From Daphnia pulex (taxonomy: Eukaryota; Arthropoda; Branchiopoda; Diplostraca; Daphniidae): a stretch of DNA of 64,000 nucleotides. Both the position numbers and the translations under genes were made by a program. This document shows positions 1 through 11,715 of this stretch, one piece after another; the stretch's first letter is position 1; each line of letters opens with the position of its first letter. The stretch lies in assembly GCF_021134715.1 (NCBI RefSeq), contig NC_060022.1, positions 5,523,001-5,587,000 of the forward strand. Reading direction: 5' to 3'. The notes beneath the pieces are model-generated. The model saw only the letters and a program-made list of their open reading frames with translations. It had not been told where the DNA came from and made no database searches.

Positions 1-252
1 CTTGTGTGTGTTGTGTCGTGCGTTTCACTCCCTTCCCCCGTTCACTTTGGCGTCGCATTCTTTGTTATTTACTGCTTCACCGGGAATTTTTAGTCATTCT
101 CTGCAGTTGCAACAGGCGAGGCAAGTCGTGCGCCAATCTGTGGTAAACTTTTCAGTTGATCTAAGATTTACAGTTTCTATTGCTGTTATCGTTCACTGAC
201 ATTTCAGCTTTGGTTTACAGGGTGTTGTTGGCATTTCTGAAGACGATCAAAG
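1..252 (+). promoter_or_regulatory. 5' flank and probable spliced leader region of the chitinase gene
   Basis: No ORF of this stretch resembles a protein. A pyrimidine-rich acceptor ending in AG at about 220-221, just upstream of the chitinase ATG at 253, suggests a 5'UTR intron, so the first non-coding exon probably lies in the first ~120 bases or outside the window. The promoter itself is not identified. Confidence 0.4.
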
Positions 253-2595
253 ATGATTAAATCCTTATTTCTGTGTGTTACTCTTGCGTTCGCCTACGCC
301 ACCGGTTTAGACCTTGATGCAAGTAAGTCAAGCCCATGTCTGTAACATTTTTTTCGGCTCCCCCATTTTAATAGTGGTCAAGGTGAATCAAAACATGTTC
401 CCTCAGGCAACACCTAGTGCCTTAAATGGCCATAAGGTCCTGTTAGTCAAACCTTCCCTCTCTCTTTCCTTATCTATCTCTTTCAAAAATCTGTCCTTGT
501 GCGAAAAAATGGGCTAACTAAATGCTGTACTATTTGACCTTTTTTAGATGTCAACTCCCACAACAAAGTTGTTGTTTGCTATGTAGCAGGATGGTCTGCA
601 TACCGGCCAAACAATGGTGCTTTTACTGTTGAAAATATTGACCCAATGCTTTGCACACACATCATCTACGCATTTGCTGGCCTGGATAATGCCACACATT
701 CAATTCAAACTCTAGACCCTTTCCTTGATACAGAAGATGGAGGTGGCAGAGGTAATGTGCACAACTTTCAAACATGACCTTAATTCTGCAAAACATTATA
801 ATAAAAAATATATTTTTTTTTTTTGCTTCTAAATACAGCCCAATACAAAAAAGTCATGGGCTTCAAGCAAAAACAGCCAAAACTTAAAGTTACTATTGCC
901 ATTGGTGGATGGAACGAAGGATCTGGGAAATATTCCAACATGGCCGAGACCCCTGCTAATCGCAAAGCTTTCATCGACAGCGTTTTGACTTTTATCAAGT
1001 AAGAATAATTTTTTCTTAAAAAGTCTGAATTATTATAACGACTTAATTTTGCTCTCTAGAAAACACGGCTTCGATGGCTTGGATATGGATTGGGAGTATC
1101 CCGGCAGCCGTGTTGGCTCTCGCCCAATCGATCGAGAGAATTTCGCACTCCTACTTAAGGTATAAATTATTTAAGAAGAAAAAGTAGATTTATTTTATTA
1201 ATAGAGCGCTTATTCTAATTAGGAAATGAGAGCTGAATTCGATAAAACTGGACTTATTTTGACAGCCGCAATCGGTGCTGCTCCTCAGACTATCAATCGG
1301 TATTATAAAAAAATATAATTTAAAAATCTACAAGGCTAATGTTTTATCAATTGTTAAGTGCTTACGATGTTCCAGCGATTAATCAACATCTGCATTTCAT
1401 TCACATCATGGCGTACGATTACCATGGATCATGGGATTTCCGTAATTCAAATTCCCTTGCTTATTTGGAACGAGTAAATTTATATTGTTTTGTGGTGGGG
1501 CATTTTACATTACAGAAATCGGACACAACGCCCCACTCAGGTTGCCAGTCAACAGCAGTATGATCGAACCCGAACTTCGTCTCAGTGTTGTAAGTATTGC
1601 TAGTTCTTAATGTTTTTTCCGTGCAAGGATTTTGTTTTTTTGGGCTTTTTCTTTTTCTTGTTAGTTTTCTTCTAAATTTGTTTTTCAACTTTCGCATTGC
1701 ACGGAAGCTATCAATTAATGTCTTAAGCTTTCTCGTGCGGGAAAGTTGCGCCCAACTAGTTGCACGCCAACATGCATAACGTGACAATGTACAAGGTGTC
1801 AATTTCACCACACTTATTAAAATGCAGGACGATACAATAACCTACCTGCTGAAACTTGGAGCATCACCGGCTAAACTGGTAGTCGGAGTTCCTTTTTACG
1901 GAAGAACATTCACCCTTGTTGATAAAAATTTGCGTCAAATCGGTTCTGCGTCGAATGGAACTGGATTTCCAGGACCGTACACTCGTGAGGATGGATTCCT
2001 TGGATATAATGAGGTATATCAGTTTGTGTCGTTAGTTTTTAAAGGTCTACATGTAATTAATTGAAACAAAACGACAGATTTGCAAAGAGCTAACCGCCAA
2101 AAACCAAGAGGGTGACAAATGGGTTGAACAATGGGACGAAATTGCTCAAGTCCCTTATATGTACAATGGTGAACGGTGGGTTTCTTACGACAATCAGCAA
2201 AGCGTTGCCATCAAAGTACGCTAATAATTTAATACAACATTCAAATAAAGAAATTCAAGCTAATGATATGTAACCTTGTTTAGGCTCGTTACGCATTTAA
2301 TCAAGGACTTGCCGGGCTTATGATTTGGGCCATAGACAACGATGACTTCATGGCCGAATGTTCCAACGTTCGATACCCATTATTGAGAGCCATCAATTCC
2401 GAATTTAAGGCAGCTTCCAGGGACGGTGCCGTAACTGACAAGACTCCCGTTACTCAAAAACCGAAGGATGATCAGGACCAACAAGGTGACAAAAAGGAAC
2501 CAACATCTGGCAATTCCGGTATCAAGGGATTTTCCATTAATATTCTCGTGTGTGTTTTAACACCTGTGATTTTCACGTTTTCTTTTTTACATTGA
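253..2595 (+). CDS. GH18 chitinase or chitinase-like protein, secreted, with hydrophobic C-terminal tail
   Basis: Family 18 glycoside hydrolase acting on chitin outside the cell. Ten exons join in frame: 253-322, 548-751, 839-998, 1060-1159, 1223-1299, 1359-1441, 1516-1589, 1828-2013, 2078-2215, 2284-2595, giving about 467 residues. Residues 1-17 form a signal peptide. The GH18 signature [11 protein letters not shown] is encoded near 1072-1104, with the catalytic acid Glu present, so activity is expected. [10 protein letters not shown] and the [22 protein letters not shown]-type C-terminal strand are also family features. There is no CBM14 chitin-binding domain. After a Lys/Asp/Gln-rich linker the protein ends in about 20 hydrophobic residues, which looks like a GPI-attachment signal or a membrane anchor (inference). 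It might serve in cuticle turnover or in the gut; the sequence alone does not decide. All signature residues are intact and no frameshift is seen. Confidence 0.9.
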
Positions 2596-2780
2596 GTAAA
2601 TGTTGAATGGGATGTATAATTCCTTCTAAAAAAATTTATCGTATGACATCTTTTAATACAATCTTTTAATGATAATAACAAAAAAAGTTTTAAAATTCAC
2701 AAAAACAAGTAGATTGTAAACATTCATACAGAAATCAATGTATGACAAATGAAATTCATTTTCTTTAAATTCAGTAGTCT

Positions 2781-3409
2781 TTACTCCCCTGATCTAAGGG
2801 ATCTTTTCCTTCTCTCTTCCATCTTCTGCTGTTTCAGTACTGCATTTATGTCTTCAGCATCAGCATCCCAACCAGTTGAAGTTGGGTCTTCATCTTCATC
2901 TACGATCTCACCAAGTCCAGGAGGTGACAATAACAGGCTGTCAAAATTTTCTTGAATATCAAAAGTTACTTTTTGCTGTTGCTGCTGATTAGGTAAAGGA
3001 CGGAAATTAAGCTTCAGGCTATTTGATGTTTTTATTTCAGGTGTCATGTCCTTCAAGAAAGAAAGAAAAAAATAATAAATGTTTTATACTAATGCCAACT
3101 ATATACACTTACATTGAAGAAGTCAGGTTCGTGAGCTATTTCTTCACTGGCTGAGCGTAGCTTAGTAAGTGATTTCCTGTACTGCTCTATATGATCTTCA
3201 ACTGTTGCTGGTTTTTCTTCCCAAGTATTCCAAGGTATCATTTTGTCTCGATTTTTATCAGTGCTACTTTCTGTTACAACACATTCCATTATGACGTCTC
3301 CACTGGGTTTACGTCTACGCTTGTTAAAAATGCACATGACACGTTTGAAAACGTTGAGGATGATCAAAATCAAACCTTTGATACGATTCACAAAATATGA
3401 AATTGGCAT
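2781..3409 (-). CDS. EBAG9: EBAG9/RCAS1 homologue (receptor-binding cancer antigen, Golgi membrane protein)
   Basis: Two exons on the minus strand, 3409-3113 and 3050-2781, join in frame to about 188 residues (human about 213). An N-terminal hydrophobic segment at about residues 5-28 is the Golgi/secretory membrane anchor, followed by a basic KRRRKPSGD stretch. The family hallmark, an acidic-aromatic PDFF next to DMTP, is split by the intron. A Trp-Asp rich acidic part and a charged C-terminal coiled coil (EDINAVLKQQKMEERRKR) close the protein. In vertebrates the family affects Golgi trafficking, vesicle exocytosis and O-glycan processing; no enzymatic activity is known. It is divergent from ADA, with start codons about 430 bases apart. 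The family assignment rests on remembered similarity of the anchor, DMTP and coiled-coil order. Confidence 0.82.
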
Positions 3410-3839
3410 TGTGCAAACACACTAAATACGAATTGTTTTTATGTATAGATAAATACTGAGGAATTTTTATTTATTACGAGACAGTTCGGCGCAAGTTTTT
3501 TTGACAGGTCAAAATGTGAACAGTCGTCTGCCTTGCCTAAGAGAGTTAGGCCCTTTCGGCGTTATCCATTTTCCACTACCACGGTTTAGTCGGAAGTGGA
3601 ACTTCAAAGTCATAGCAGACAACACAGCAGCAATGCAGCATGCTAGCTGGCGCTAGCCAACAATCAATGTTGTTGCCCTGCAAAAAAAAAAAAAAAAAGA
3701 ATTTGAAAGTAACCATATCTTGCCACCACGAAAAGTAGAGTTTATAGATAAATCTTTTCATTCTCGTCACGTGTCAGACCTTCTGACATCATCTTTGAAT
3801 CAAATTACTGCGTGAAGTCTCGAAGAAAGACCTACAAAC
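3410..3839. promoter_or_regulatory. Shared divergent promoter region, EBAG9 / ADA
   Basis: A 430-base gap between two divergent start codons. It holds a poly-A run at about 3681-3698 but no TATA box at a fitting distance. It presumably carries both promoters; this is inference from position only. Confidence 0.45.
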
Positions 3840-5266
3840 ATGGTTTTTTCACCCAAGGTTTTTAAAATCAAACTTTTTATTTCAATTTGTTTGTCTTACA
3901 ATCATTATTTTTATAGGTTGAACTGCATGTTCATTTAGATGGTGCCTTAAAACATGAAACAGCTTGGGAACTACTAAAGAAAAAGAACTTGCCGCTGCCT
4001 GGAAATGGTACTTACGAAGAATTTCTTGAGTCTGTAATAGTTAAAGAACCAGACAGCTTGATGACTTTTCTTCGGGGATTTGGCATCTTTCTCCCAGCAG
4101 TCATGTGAGTTTTATTCACTAAATTTTTAGGTATGAATAGCATTTATTATTACTATATTGTCACATTTAATTTGAAGAGGGGATTTGGAAGCCATTGAAA
4201 GAATGAGTTATGAATTTTGTGAATGCTCAGCTGAACAAGGGGTTATTTATGTAGAAGCAAGATACTGTCCCTTCCTGCTTATGCCAGATAGCTTCAACCA
4301 AGCCAATTTTCTAAGTCACAGCACTGGAAGTGAAGATTCTATTAACAGCAAACAAATTTCAGTACAAGAAGTAGTTGAAGCAACAATTAAAGGTTTTCAG
4401 AGAGGTGAAAAAGATTTTGGAATCATTGCCAGAACAATTTTGTGCTGCATTAGAGGTAAACCTGAATGGTCCCAAGATATTCTTGATCTTTGCATCCATT
4501 TCAAAGATCAAGGGGTTGTAGGAATTGATATAGCTGGTGACGAAGCAGGTGAAACTCCAATTGCAGGAGAGGAATCAGGTAAGCTCATTCGTCATAGTGA
4601 GATTACATATGGCTGTTTGTACTAACCATACTCGATTTTAAAAAATAGAGCTTCGAATGCTCGACAAAGAAGATATTGTTGTATTTGAAAAAGCAGCTGA
4701 GCTTGGCATACACCGAACGGTTCACGCTGGTGAAGCTGGTCCAGCACAAATGGTGTGGAAGGTAATATCTACTCAGTAATTTGACTGTGCGCTCTCATTT
4801 CAGTTTTAGATATAGGCATTGACTGTCATGAAAGCGGAAAGGATTGGCCACGGTTATCGTGTTTTGGAAGACGAGTCGATATATCGCCACTGCTTGGATA
4901 ATGACGTTCATTTCGAGTGCTGCCCAACGTCCAGTCTTCTGACAGGTAGTGTCTCGATGAATGGTGGAAAACCGCATCCTATAACGCGTTTTGCACAAGA
5001 CGGAGCCTCCTTTTCCATAAACACTGATGATCCCACAGTAACAAACACCAATTTAAGCGACGAATACGTACTGTGTGCACAGTGGGGATTAACTCTTGCA
5101 CAATTGCAAAAATCGGTAAGCCACGGACGCAGTTTGGAAGATAAACAATAATGACGCCTACATTTTCTGTTTACAGAATATCAACGCAATGAAAAATTCG
5201 TTTGCTGAGCCAGACGTAAAAAAAGCAGTTTTGGAGAAACTCTACAATGCATATGGTATAAATTAA
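3840..5266 (+). CDS. ADA: Adenosine deaminase (ADA1 type)
   Basis: Hydrolytic deamination of adenosine and deoxyadenosine to inosine, a zinc enzyme of purine salvage, usually cytosolic. Six exons: 3840-3857, 3917-4104, 4178-4578, 4649-4761, 4816-5115, 5177-5266, total 1110 bases and 369 residues, the usual ADA length. The first exon codes only six residues (MVFSPK). Zinc and catalytic motifs are all there: HVHLDGA at the start of exon 2, HAGEAG in exon 4 (zinc His and catalytic Glu), ERIGHGYR (catalytic His) and SINTDDP (the Asp pair) in exon 5. EARYCPFLL and FECCPTSS are further ADA blocks. There is no signal peptide, so it is not the secreted ADGF type. Every key residue is present and the frame is clean. 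Confidence 0.94.
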
Positions 5267-5383
5267 CTAATTTAAACATTTAAAGAAAAAAGGCTACAAT
5301 AATCCAAATTGAAACCAAATGTTATTCAGTGCAACAATACAAATTTTGGGTCAATTGTAATAACTTCTAATAGGATGCATTTG

Positions 5384-6338
5384 CTACAAATTTACTTTTG
5401 TCCAGTTGACTTCACAGTTACTTAGCTCATCAAAACTAATTTTGTCTAACGTTGCGATATTTTCTCTTACGTATTCGACTAACGCTTCCAGGTGACGTGG
5501 ATCAAAATCTTTTTGAAGAAGTAAGGTGCGCCAAATTGCACCGGCCAGTACTGTATCAGAACTCATAAGACCTTCGTCGTATGAAAATAAGCTTGCTTGA
5601 AACTCATCAGCTAGAGTTTGAATCTGTTTTCTTCTCAAGCTCGAAGCCGTATCCTATTTTTAAAAAAAATGTAAAGGCATATTCTATGTGAGCACATTTT
5701 TAATTTCTTACTCCAAGCCTTTTACTTTTGGCCTCAACATCTTCCCACATAGCTTCAACTACAGCATTACGAAGAAGTCTTCCTTTTTCTCCTTCATTCA
5801 TAAGTCTTGCCATCAGCATCCAAACATGGAGACCTCTCACTATGAACCAAGAGTGGAAAGTATCATCCATTTTCAATTCTAGAAATTAAAAAAATTCATC
5901 AAAATTTCATTCATCTCAAGTTTTAAAGTAAGATTCTATGCATTTGTAATAGGACTTACTTTTAAAGAAAATGTCATAATCCACTTGATCCAAGGACTGA
6001 TACAACTTGTATCCAACTGTGCGCAACATCTTTACAATGTAAGTATACAATATGTAAATTAAATTATGAATTGAATAATGCATTGATAAACTTACAGGTT
6101 TTGATAATCTGCTTAGCCCAATTGCATTTCTAAATCGTTGAAAAATGCCTTGATCTGATTGTGTAGCATACTGGTGACAAGTCAAATTTGAAGGTAAATG
6201 CTTCACTCCAGTCACTACTCTGTTACATAAGGAGGAATGTGCACCTCGAAGAACCGTAGCAAAAAGTCGTGTTGTAACACAGTGCTGACTGGTGAATTGC
6301 ACTCTTCGAAATAACTGGACAGGATACACGCGTTGCAT
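5384..6338 (-). CDS. UQCC1: Ubiquinol-cytochrome c reductase complex assembly factor 1 (CBP3 homologue)
   Basis: Mitochondrial chaperone that, with UQCC2 in animals (Cbp6 in yeast), handles newly made cytochrome b during complex III assembly. Four minus-strand exons run from the ATG at 6338 to the TAG at 5384-5386. The first about 65 residues are rich in Arg, Ser and Thr with few acids, as expected of a mitochondrial presequence. The family domain (Ubiq_cyt_C_chap) follows, with DTFHSWFIVRGLHVWMLMARL, a MWEDV element, YDEGL, an AGAIWRTLL segment and DPRHLEALVEYVR near the C-terminus, matching the order in the human protein. It lies tail-to-tail with ADA (118 bases apart) and head-to-head with the lectin. 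The match to the conserved blocks is strong. Confidence 0.9.
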
Positions 6339-7274
6339 TTTATCAATGTTATTCCGATATTGAAAAGGTAAAGTTTAAGGTTTTCGGGATGCAAATATTG
6401 GTACTAACTGCAATTAACTTGGATGATTAATATTGACTGAATTCTATTTTCAAAACGATATTTTTCATAACTAGCAGACGACTTTTCTGATGAGAAGCCT
6501 CTTCGTTTTGTTGGAAAGATGGCGATTTGGCGAATAAAATAAAAAAATTCCTAAAAACCGAAGGAAAAAAACAAAAACTGCAAAAACTCAAAACTGATGG
6601 GGAAATTGAATTAGACGTAAGGTCACAGAAGTTTTTACCATGATTTTGGTATCAAACGAATTTTAAATACGTAAAAATGGAGAAAAGGAAACAGGAAAAC
6701 ATAATTGTGTGTATATTCATAAGTATTTAGACCATTGCATGTCGGCTACAATACCTATCCAAGTAACGTGTCGAATCTGTATGCACACAGTAAAACGAGA
6801 AAAAAAAACTAATGAATTTTTTTATGAGGTTCTTCATGGAAAGATCTTTTTAGGTTATTCCATGCCTAAATCTAATTACACAAAATGTGTTACCAGGCCG
6901 GGTACTAGCCGTGTACCATCAACAGCAGCTAACTCCCCGGTCACGACTCGCCTTTACGTCCTTCATAAATTAACACATTCACAGGTAAGCATTCTTAAAT
7001 TCTAACGGACAGTTCAATTCGAGATGTGCACGCAACAATGTGTTAGCCGCTGGCACTTGCCTTCTTTTTAACCGACTGTTAAAAAACAATGGGGAGAATC
7101 TTAGGTTGAACGAACCTTTTCATCAGTTTCATCTACCATTCCGTAGCCAGTTGTACGCAGTATTTTTCGTGGGGCAAACTCAACTTGTGTTTTCCTAGAC
7201 CAACGTAGAAAATTTTTCTGTAGTTATTACATCTCTTTGCTATTAATATTTTTAAACGAATAATTTTTTTTAGG
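6339..7274. promoter_or_regulatory. Divergent spacer UQCC1 / lectin, with probable non-coding first exon of the lectin
   Basis: There is an acceptor TTTTTTTAG|G immediately before the lectin ATG at 7275, and a good donor (CAG|GTAAGC) at about 6983-6988. Together they imply a 5'UTR exon ending at about 6984 and an intron of roughly 290 bases. A 98-codon open frame at 6709-7005 overlaps this exon but resembles no known family and runs across the donor, so I treat it as leader sequence. UQCC1 transcription starts somewhere left of 6500. Confidence 0.4.
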
Positions 7275-9339
7275 ATGGGCAGAGAATTAAGCGGATGGCT
7301 ATTTATGGCGTCATTTATTATTGGATTTTTTTCCTGCGGTGCATCAGCGTCCGAGAAGGACAAGTTAATGACATGGATTCACGAGAACAGTGATATGTTC
7401 GTGATGTTGAAACACTGGAACGATTTGCCTCTCATTTCGACAGCTTGGAAAAGATTGAAAATGACTCCCCAAGTACAGGAGGATCGAAAAAACTTCGTGA
7501 AAAGTGTCGAAACTTTCTTAGAAATATTAGGAGATGATTTGCAAATCAAGCGACCCAATGTTAGTTCAAATTATGACAATCAGACTTTGGTCAATGGAAC
7601 TTTTGAAGTTGCTCCGTTACCCCAAATCCCATCGGGCATTGATTTCAAAGATAACACGGGGGCGTTGGTGAATGCCACTCTAGTACTGGAATCATCGAAA
7701 AAAGAAGTTGAACCAACCACCAACAGCAGTGCAAGCCAATTTTCGAAAGACGATAAAACCTTAATTGTCCAGACCCAGACTTCTTCAAATCCATGCAGTT
7801 GTAATAGTAATAACCAGAGTGTGATTATCATAAATTGTTTATAGTATAAATAATTAATCGATTGGATTTTCTTTTATGTTTCTAAACAGATTCTCTTCAG
7901 TTTGACTCGAAATCTTTTCTACGCGATTATGAGGAGGAAAAACGCTGGATGCGTAGTCAACTTATTCCTTTAAATTACCTTTTTGATAAACTTCGGGTAA
8001 TCGAAGACAGATTCACAAATTTGCAGGTAAATTTTACTTTAACTATAGTATCGTTGGTTCCATTATAAATATAGCTTATTCTTAAGTCATGGGTGTAGAG
8101 TTCTATGAGCTCTATGGTCATGCATACGTTAAATATCAAATTTACATACTGTATATTACATAATTTTTCTTCGCTTGTTGCGCTTTTTGATGAATATTAT
8201 TATCGCCAGCGAACTGCTTGGACGTGCCTGAATGCCAACGAGGCAAGGAATGAGACAACAAACAACGTGACCTCTAACACAAATGTAGCAACAAGTAATT
8301 TAGGTCTTCAAGAATTCCTTTCGCGGATTGAAAACCTTGAATCTCTGAGCAAGGTAGAGAAATTGATTTGTCTTTTTCTTATCGTAAAATAACATGCTCG
8401 ATTAGCCTTAAGTATTGAGCATATGTAATTTTCACTTAATCACTATACGTCTAGACATTTTCTGTTGAGCATCAAAACCTTACCGCTATGGTCATGTCAG
8501 TGCAAGAGACCGCTAAGGCAACAACGGAACATTTAGAAATTCTTTCCAGTCGCGGTAGGCTATCTATTTTTTTCCGGCGCACAATTAATTTTACATTTCT
8601 ATATATCTTTGTTTCGATTTAGTGTCGGATCTTGCTGTTTCCAAGTCTGCATTGTATGAACGCAATAATACGGAAGACGTAGGTATACAAAATCTACGAA
8701 ACCTTTTATTAATTTTTATGATACGGTATTATTCGTACTGAAATGATTATTATTATAATTGTTTTTACAACAAATTCAGAATACTGTCCAGAACATTTAG
8801 ACGAACGGGTTCCTTGTGCCGAAGTAGGCAATTCTTGTTATTGCTTTTCCAAATTGCAGGTAAGACAATTTTTATTTGTCTTTACCTTGAAATTTACATT
8901 TTGTTTTCTTAGAGAAATTGGACAGCCGCACAAGAATTTTGTCGAAAGAACGATATGTTTCTGTTGAGTCTTGAAACGCAAAATGAAACTGAACTTATTA
9001 ATAACCACATTAAAAATTCAGGTAAAAAAATCAACCTTTTTCGATATCTTTATAATATGACAATCGAAAATTGCTAATTGCACATACTGTAACAACTATT
9101 GATTTAACGTTTTAATAGGGTTACCAAAAGATTTCTATTGGACGTCAGGTAGTGACGAAGCTAATGAAGGCCAATGGATTTGGACTTCGACGCAAGAAAA
9201 TATAACGGTAACAAACTGGCGAAACAATCAACCCGATGGTGGAAAAAAAGAGAACTGTCTCTATCTTCACAGCAGAGATGAATTTAAATGGGGGGACTGG
9301 ATGTGCAATTTATCTCAGTATTTCATATGTGAATGGTAA
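7275..9339 (+). CDS. Secreted C-type lectin with long N-terminal stalk
   Basis: Extracellular carbohydrate-binding protein. The ATG at 7275 follows an acceptor by one base. Residues 1-25 form a signal peptide ending CGASA. The first exon (to about 7818) encodes a long Asn/Ser/Thr-rich region with several N-glycosylation sequons. Short exons at about 7892-8024, 8211-8353, 8456-8554, 8624-8679, 8780-8859, 8912-9021 and 9119-9339 complete it. The middle exons have heptad-like spacing and probably form a trimerising stalk. The lectin domain starts at about YCPEHLDERVPC and NSCYCFS, continues with RNWTAAQEFCRKN, and ends with NWRNNQPDGG, ENCLYL and WGDWMCN before FICEW. QPD instead of EPN predicts galactose-type specificity (known for the fold); WGD replaces the usual WND, which may weaken the calcium site. 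The stop TAA overlaps a GTAAGT donor-like string. The first donor is the least certain boundary. Confidence 0.82.
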
Positions 9340-9716
9340 GTCTGCGCAGTAATATTGGAATATATAAAACATTTATTAAATTAATTGCACGGAGTTTTCG
9401 TTAAAATGTGAACTAGGCTACTTTGCTGAAGAACTGTCCGTTTTTTAACATTCTGTTCACTTATGTACTATCATTGTTTAATTAATCAGAAAAATATTAG
9501 AATTTTCAATTTTATTTTATTTTAGAGCCCATTCCCATCCAACCCTCTTCTAAAAACTAAACCATCCCTGAAAATTTAAAAATAACGAATAATGCAGTTC
9601 TCTCCCTGTTTTGATTGAAATTTGCCAAAGGTAGTCTATAGTAATGCCGGCTATAATAGCCACCTGGCAAAAACCGTCCAACATCGAGAATTTTCCTGAA
9701 CAGAAATCAATTCAAT

Positions 9717-10040
9717 GGAGTTCTACTGTCGGGCATGAAAATAGTTTTGAAATCGTTGGAGTTCTATTGTCGGGCATTTAAAATATTTAAAGAAAAAAAT
9801 AATTGAAGAATTTACTGGAGTTATATTGTCGCGTAGTGGAGTTCTACTGTCAGGTACCGGAGTTCTATTGTCGGGAATTTTATAATATTTCAAAAAAAGA
9901 ATTCTTATGTCTTTGGATTTCTAGTTTTCTACTGTCGCTGGAGTTCTACTGTCGCATCCAAAGAAATTTTTAAAAATTAATTAAAATATTGGGGTTCTAT
10001 TGTCGGTGGAGTTCTTCTGTTTTTGGAGTTCTACTGTCAG
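9717..10040 (+). repeat. Cluster of ten ~16-bp motifs (consensus GGAGTTCTACTGTCGG), left arm
   Basis: Copies begin at about 9717, 9758, 9817, 9838, 9859, 9923, 9940, 9991, 10008 and 10025, all in one orientation, separated by variable AT-rich spacers of 0-45 bases. Differences are mostly C/T at the tenth base of the motif and changes in the last bases. They lie about 230-560 bases inside the outer end of the inverted repeat, the position of transposase-binding subterminal repeats in several DNA transposon families. Confidence 0.85.
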
Positions 10041-11715
10041 CAACCCCAATATAGGATAGCGCAACGTTAGTCTACAGCACCTAGCGGCCTGACGTAAGTT
10101 CAGCATATAGTCATAAAGAGAGGTTCAGTGGTAAAATTAGATTAAGATTAAAGATTCAGGTATAAGATAGCGATAATGGTTAAGGCTCTATCGCTTACTT
10201 CCGGTATACTTCCGGAAAATTAGCATGAAACTAGCAAGTGAGCTTTGTTCTCTGTCCAGTTCTAAGGATAGAATGCTAGGTTTTAGCAAACAAAAATGGG
10301 CTTTTCAAGTTTTGTGAGTGTCTTAAGACCAGAGTTCTGCAAATACTGAGTTTTGAGACGTGTCAAATAGATGGCGTTTTGATTGTGTCAGTTATGGGCC
10401 TATGGGCTTATGGCGATTTGCTGTCAACAGTTAAGCTATCTTTTCTTCGAAAATTACCAATGAATTCTTAGTTAAATTCGAGTGATTACGTATGTAAATT
10501 GTCGTTGGTGTGTTCTTATTCCGTGTGTATGTTCAATAACCTCAATGTTTTTTCTCATCAACTTACAGAAGGAAACGTGAAAGGGTCGTGCAGCCTACCG
10601 TCAACTATTTTGTTCAAAATCATTAATTGTATTTTACTGAATGTGCCATGAAAATGATACAGGTAACAACCAACACTAGATTTATTTTGTTGAAACATAA
10701 TTCTTCTCATCTTTTATTAGGATTCATCATTATCGGCTGTTTGTATTGGACTTGCTAGATAACCAATCCAGCATTAACTAATCTCTCATTCCTACTTCTT
10801 TTGGGAACCTTGGATAGCTGATCGATGGTTTCATGTGTAAGTTCGGTTGTAATGTCAATGAACTTTCTTTGTTGTAGTCTATAATGTATTTAAAATATTG
10901 ATCTCCACTTACGTCCATTTAATGTTTAAGAGACAATTTCAAGTTTAGCCTATACTGTAAACTGTTGTATAATTGTTCTTTTAAATTATAGACATCAAGC
11001 ACATTGATGACACACAAATGATAAACAAGGTGACTTATTGTTTATTTTTTTTTACAGGTTCGTCTAATTACACATTTCTAAATTGGCATGGCAGACTTTA
11101 TGAGAAGTCCCGTCCTTTCAAAAAAAAAAAGGACAATGACTATACAGACAGCAAGGTTCCTTGTTTGCTAACCATTGGCTGCTACCCTTGAATCTCCCTT
11201 TTTACTTCCTTACAAGGGCCCTCTTCATTTGAGGTACTGCTTTCTGTTGCTACAACCTTGTTTGAATATTATTGTCATCCAAATAAATGTTCATTCCGCT
11301 TTTACAGGGTAACTCTTTCGCTACTGATCACATCCACTGTTGTAAACTGACGAGAGAATGCTGCAATTCAAGACTGATACATTGTGTAGTGGTTAGATCA
11401 ATGACAAGTGCATATCTGGGCTCCCTTCTTTTCTGTGGCCCCGTTTCCCTAACTAACCACTAACCAACGCCCGCCGGTGGTCACTCACCCGCTGTGAAAC
11501 CAGGAGGAGGGGAGGGCTCTGGTCGAACGGGGACTTGGAAGGCGCATGATCCGATGAAAACTTTTGGAGGGTCATGATGAGTCTAACCCGGAAGCCTAGT
11601 ATGACTACATCTCCCCGGAAAAACTTGCCTCGTACTTCTCTCTTCTTCTCGGTCCAGATACTATCTCTGGGGGCCGTAGACAAAACCTACAACAGCATGT
11701 GCGAGTTAAAACAAT

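Noticed and set aside
9717-10040. CRISPR array
   Set aside because: Spacers are irregular (0-45 bases), repeats short and degenerate, and the context is an intron-bearing eukaryotic genome.
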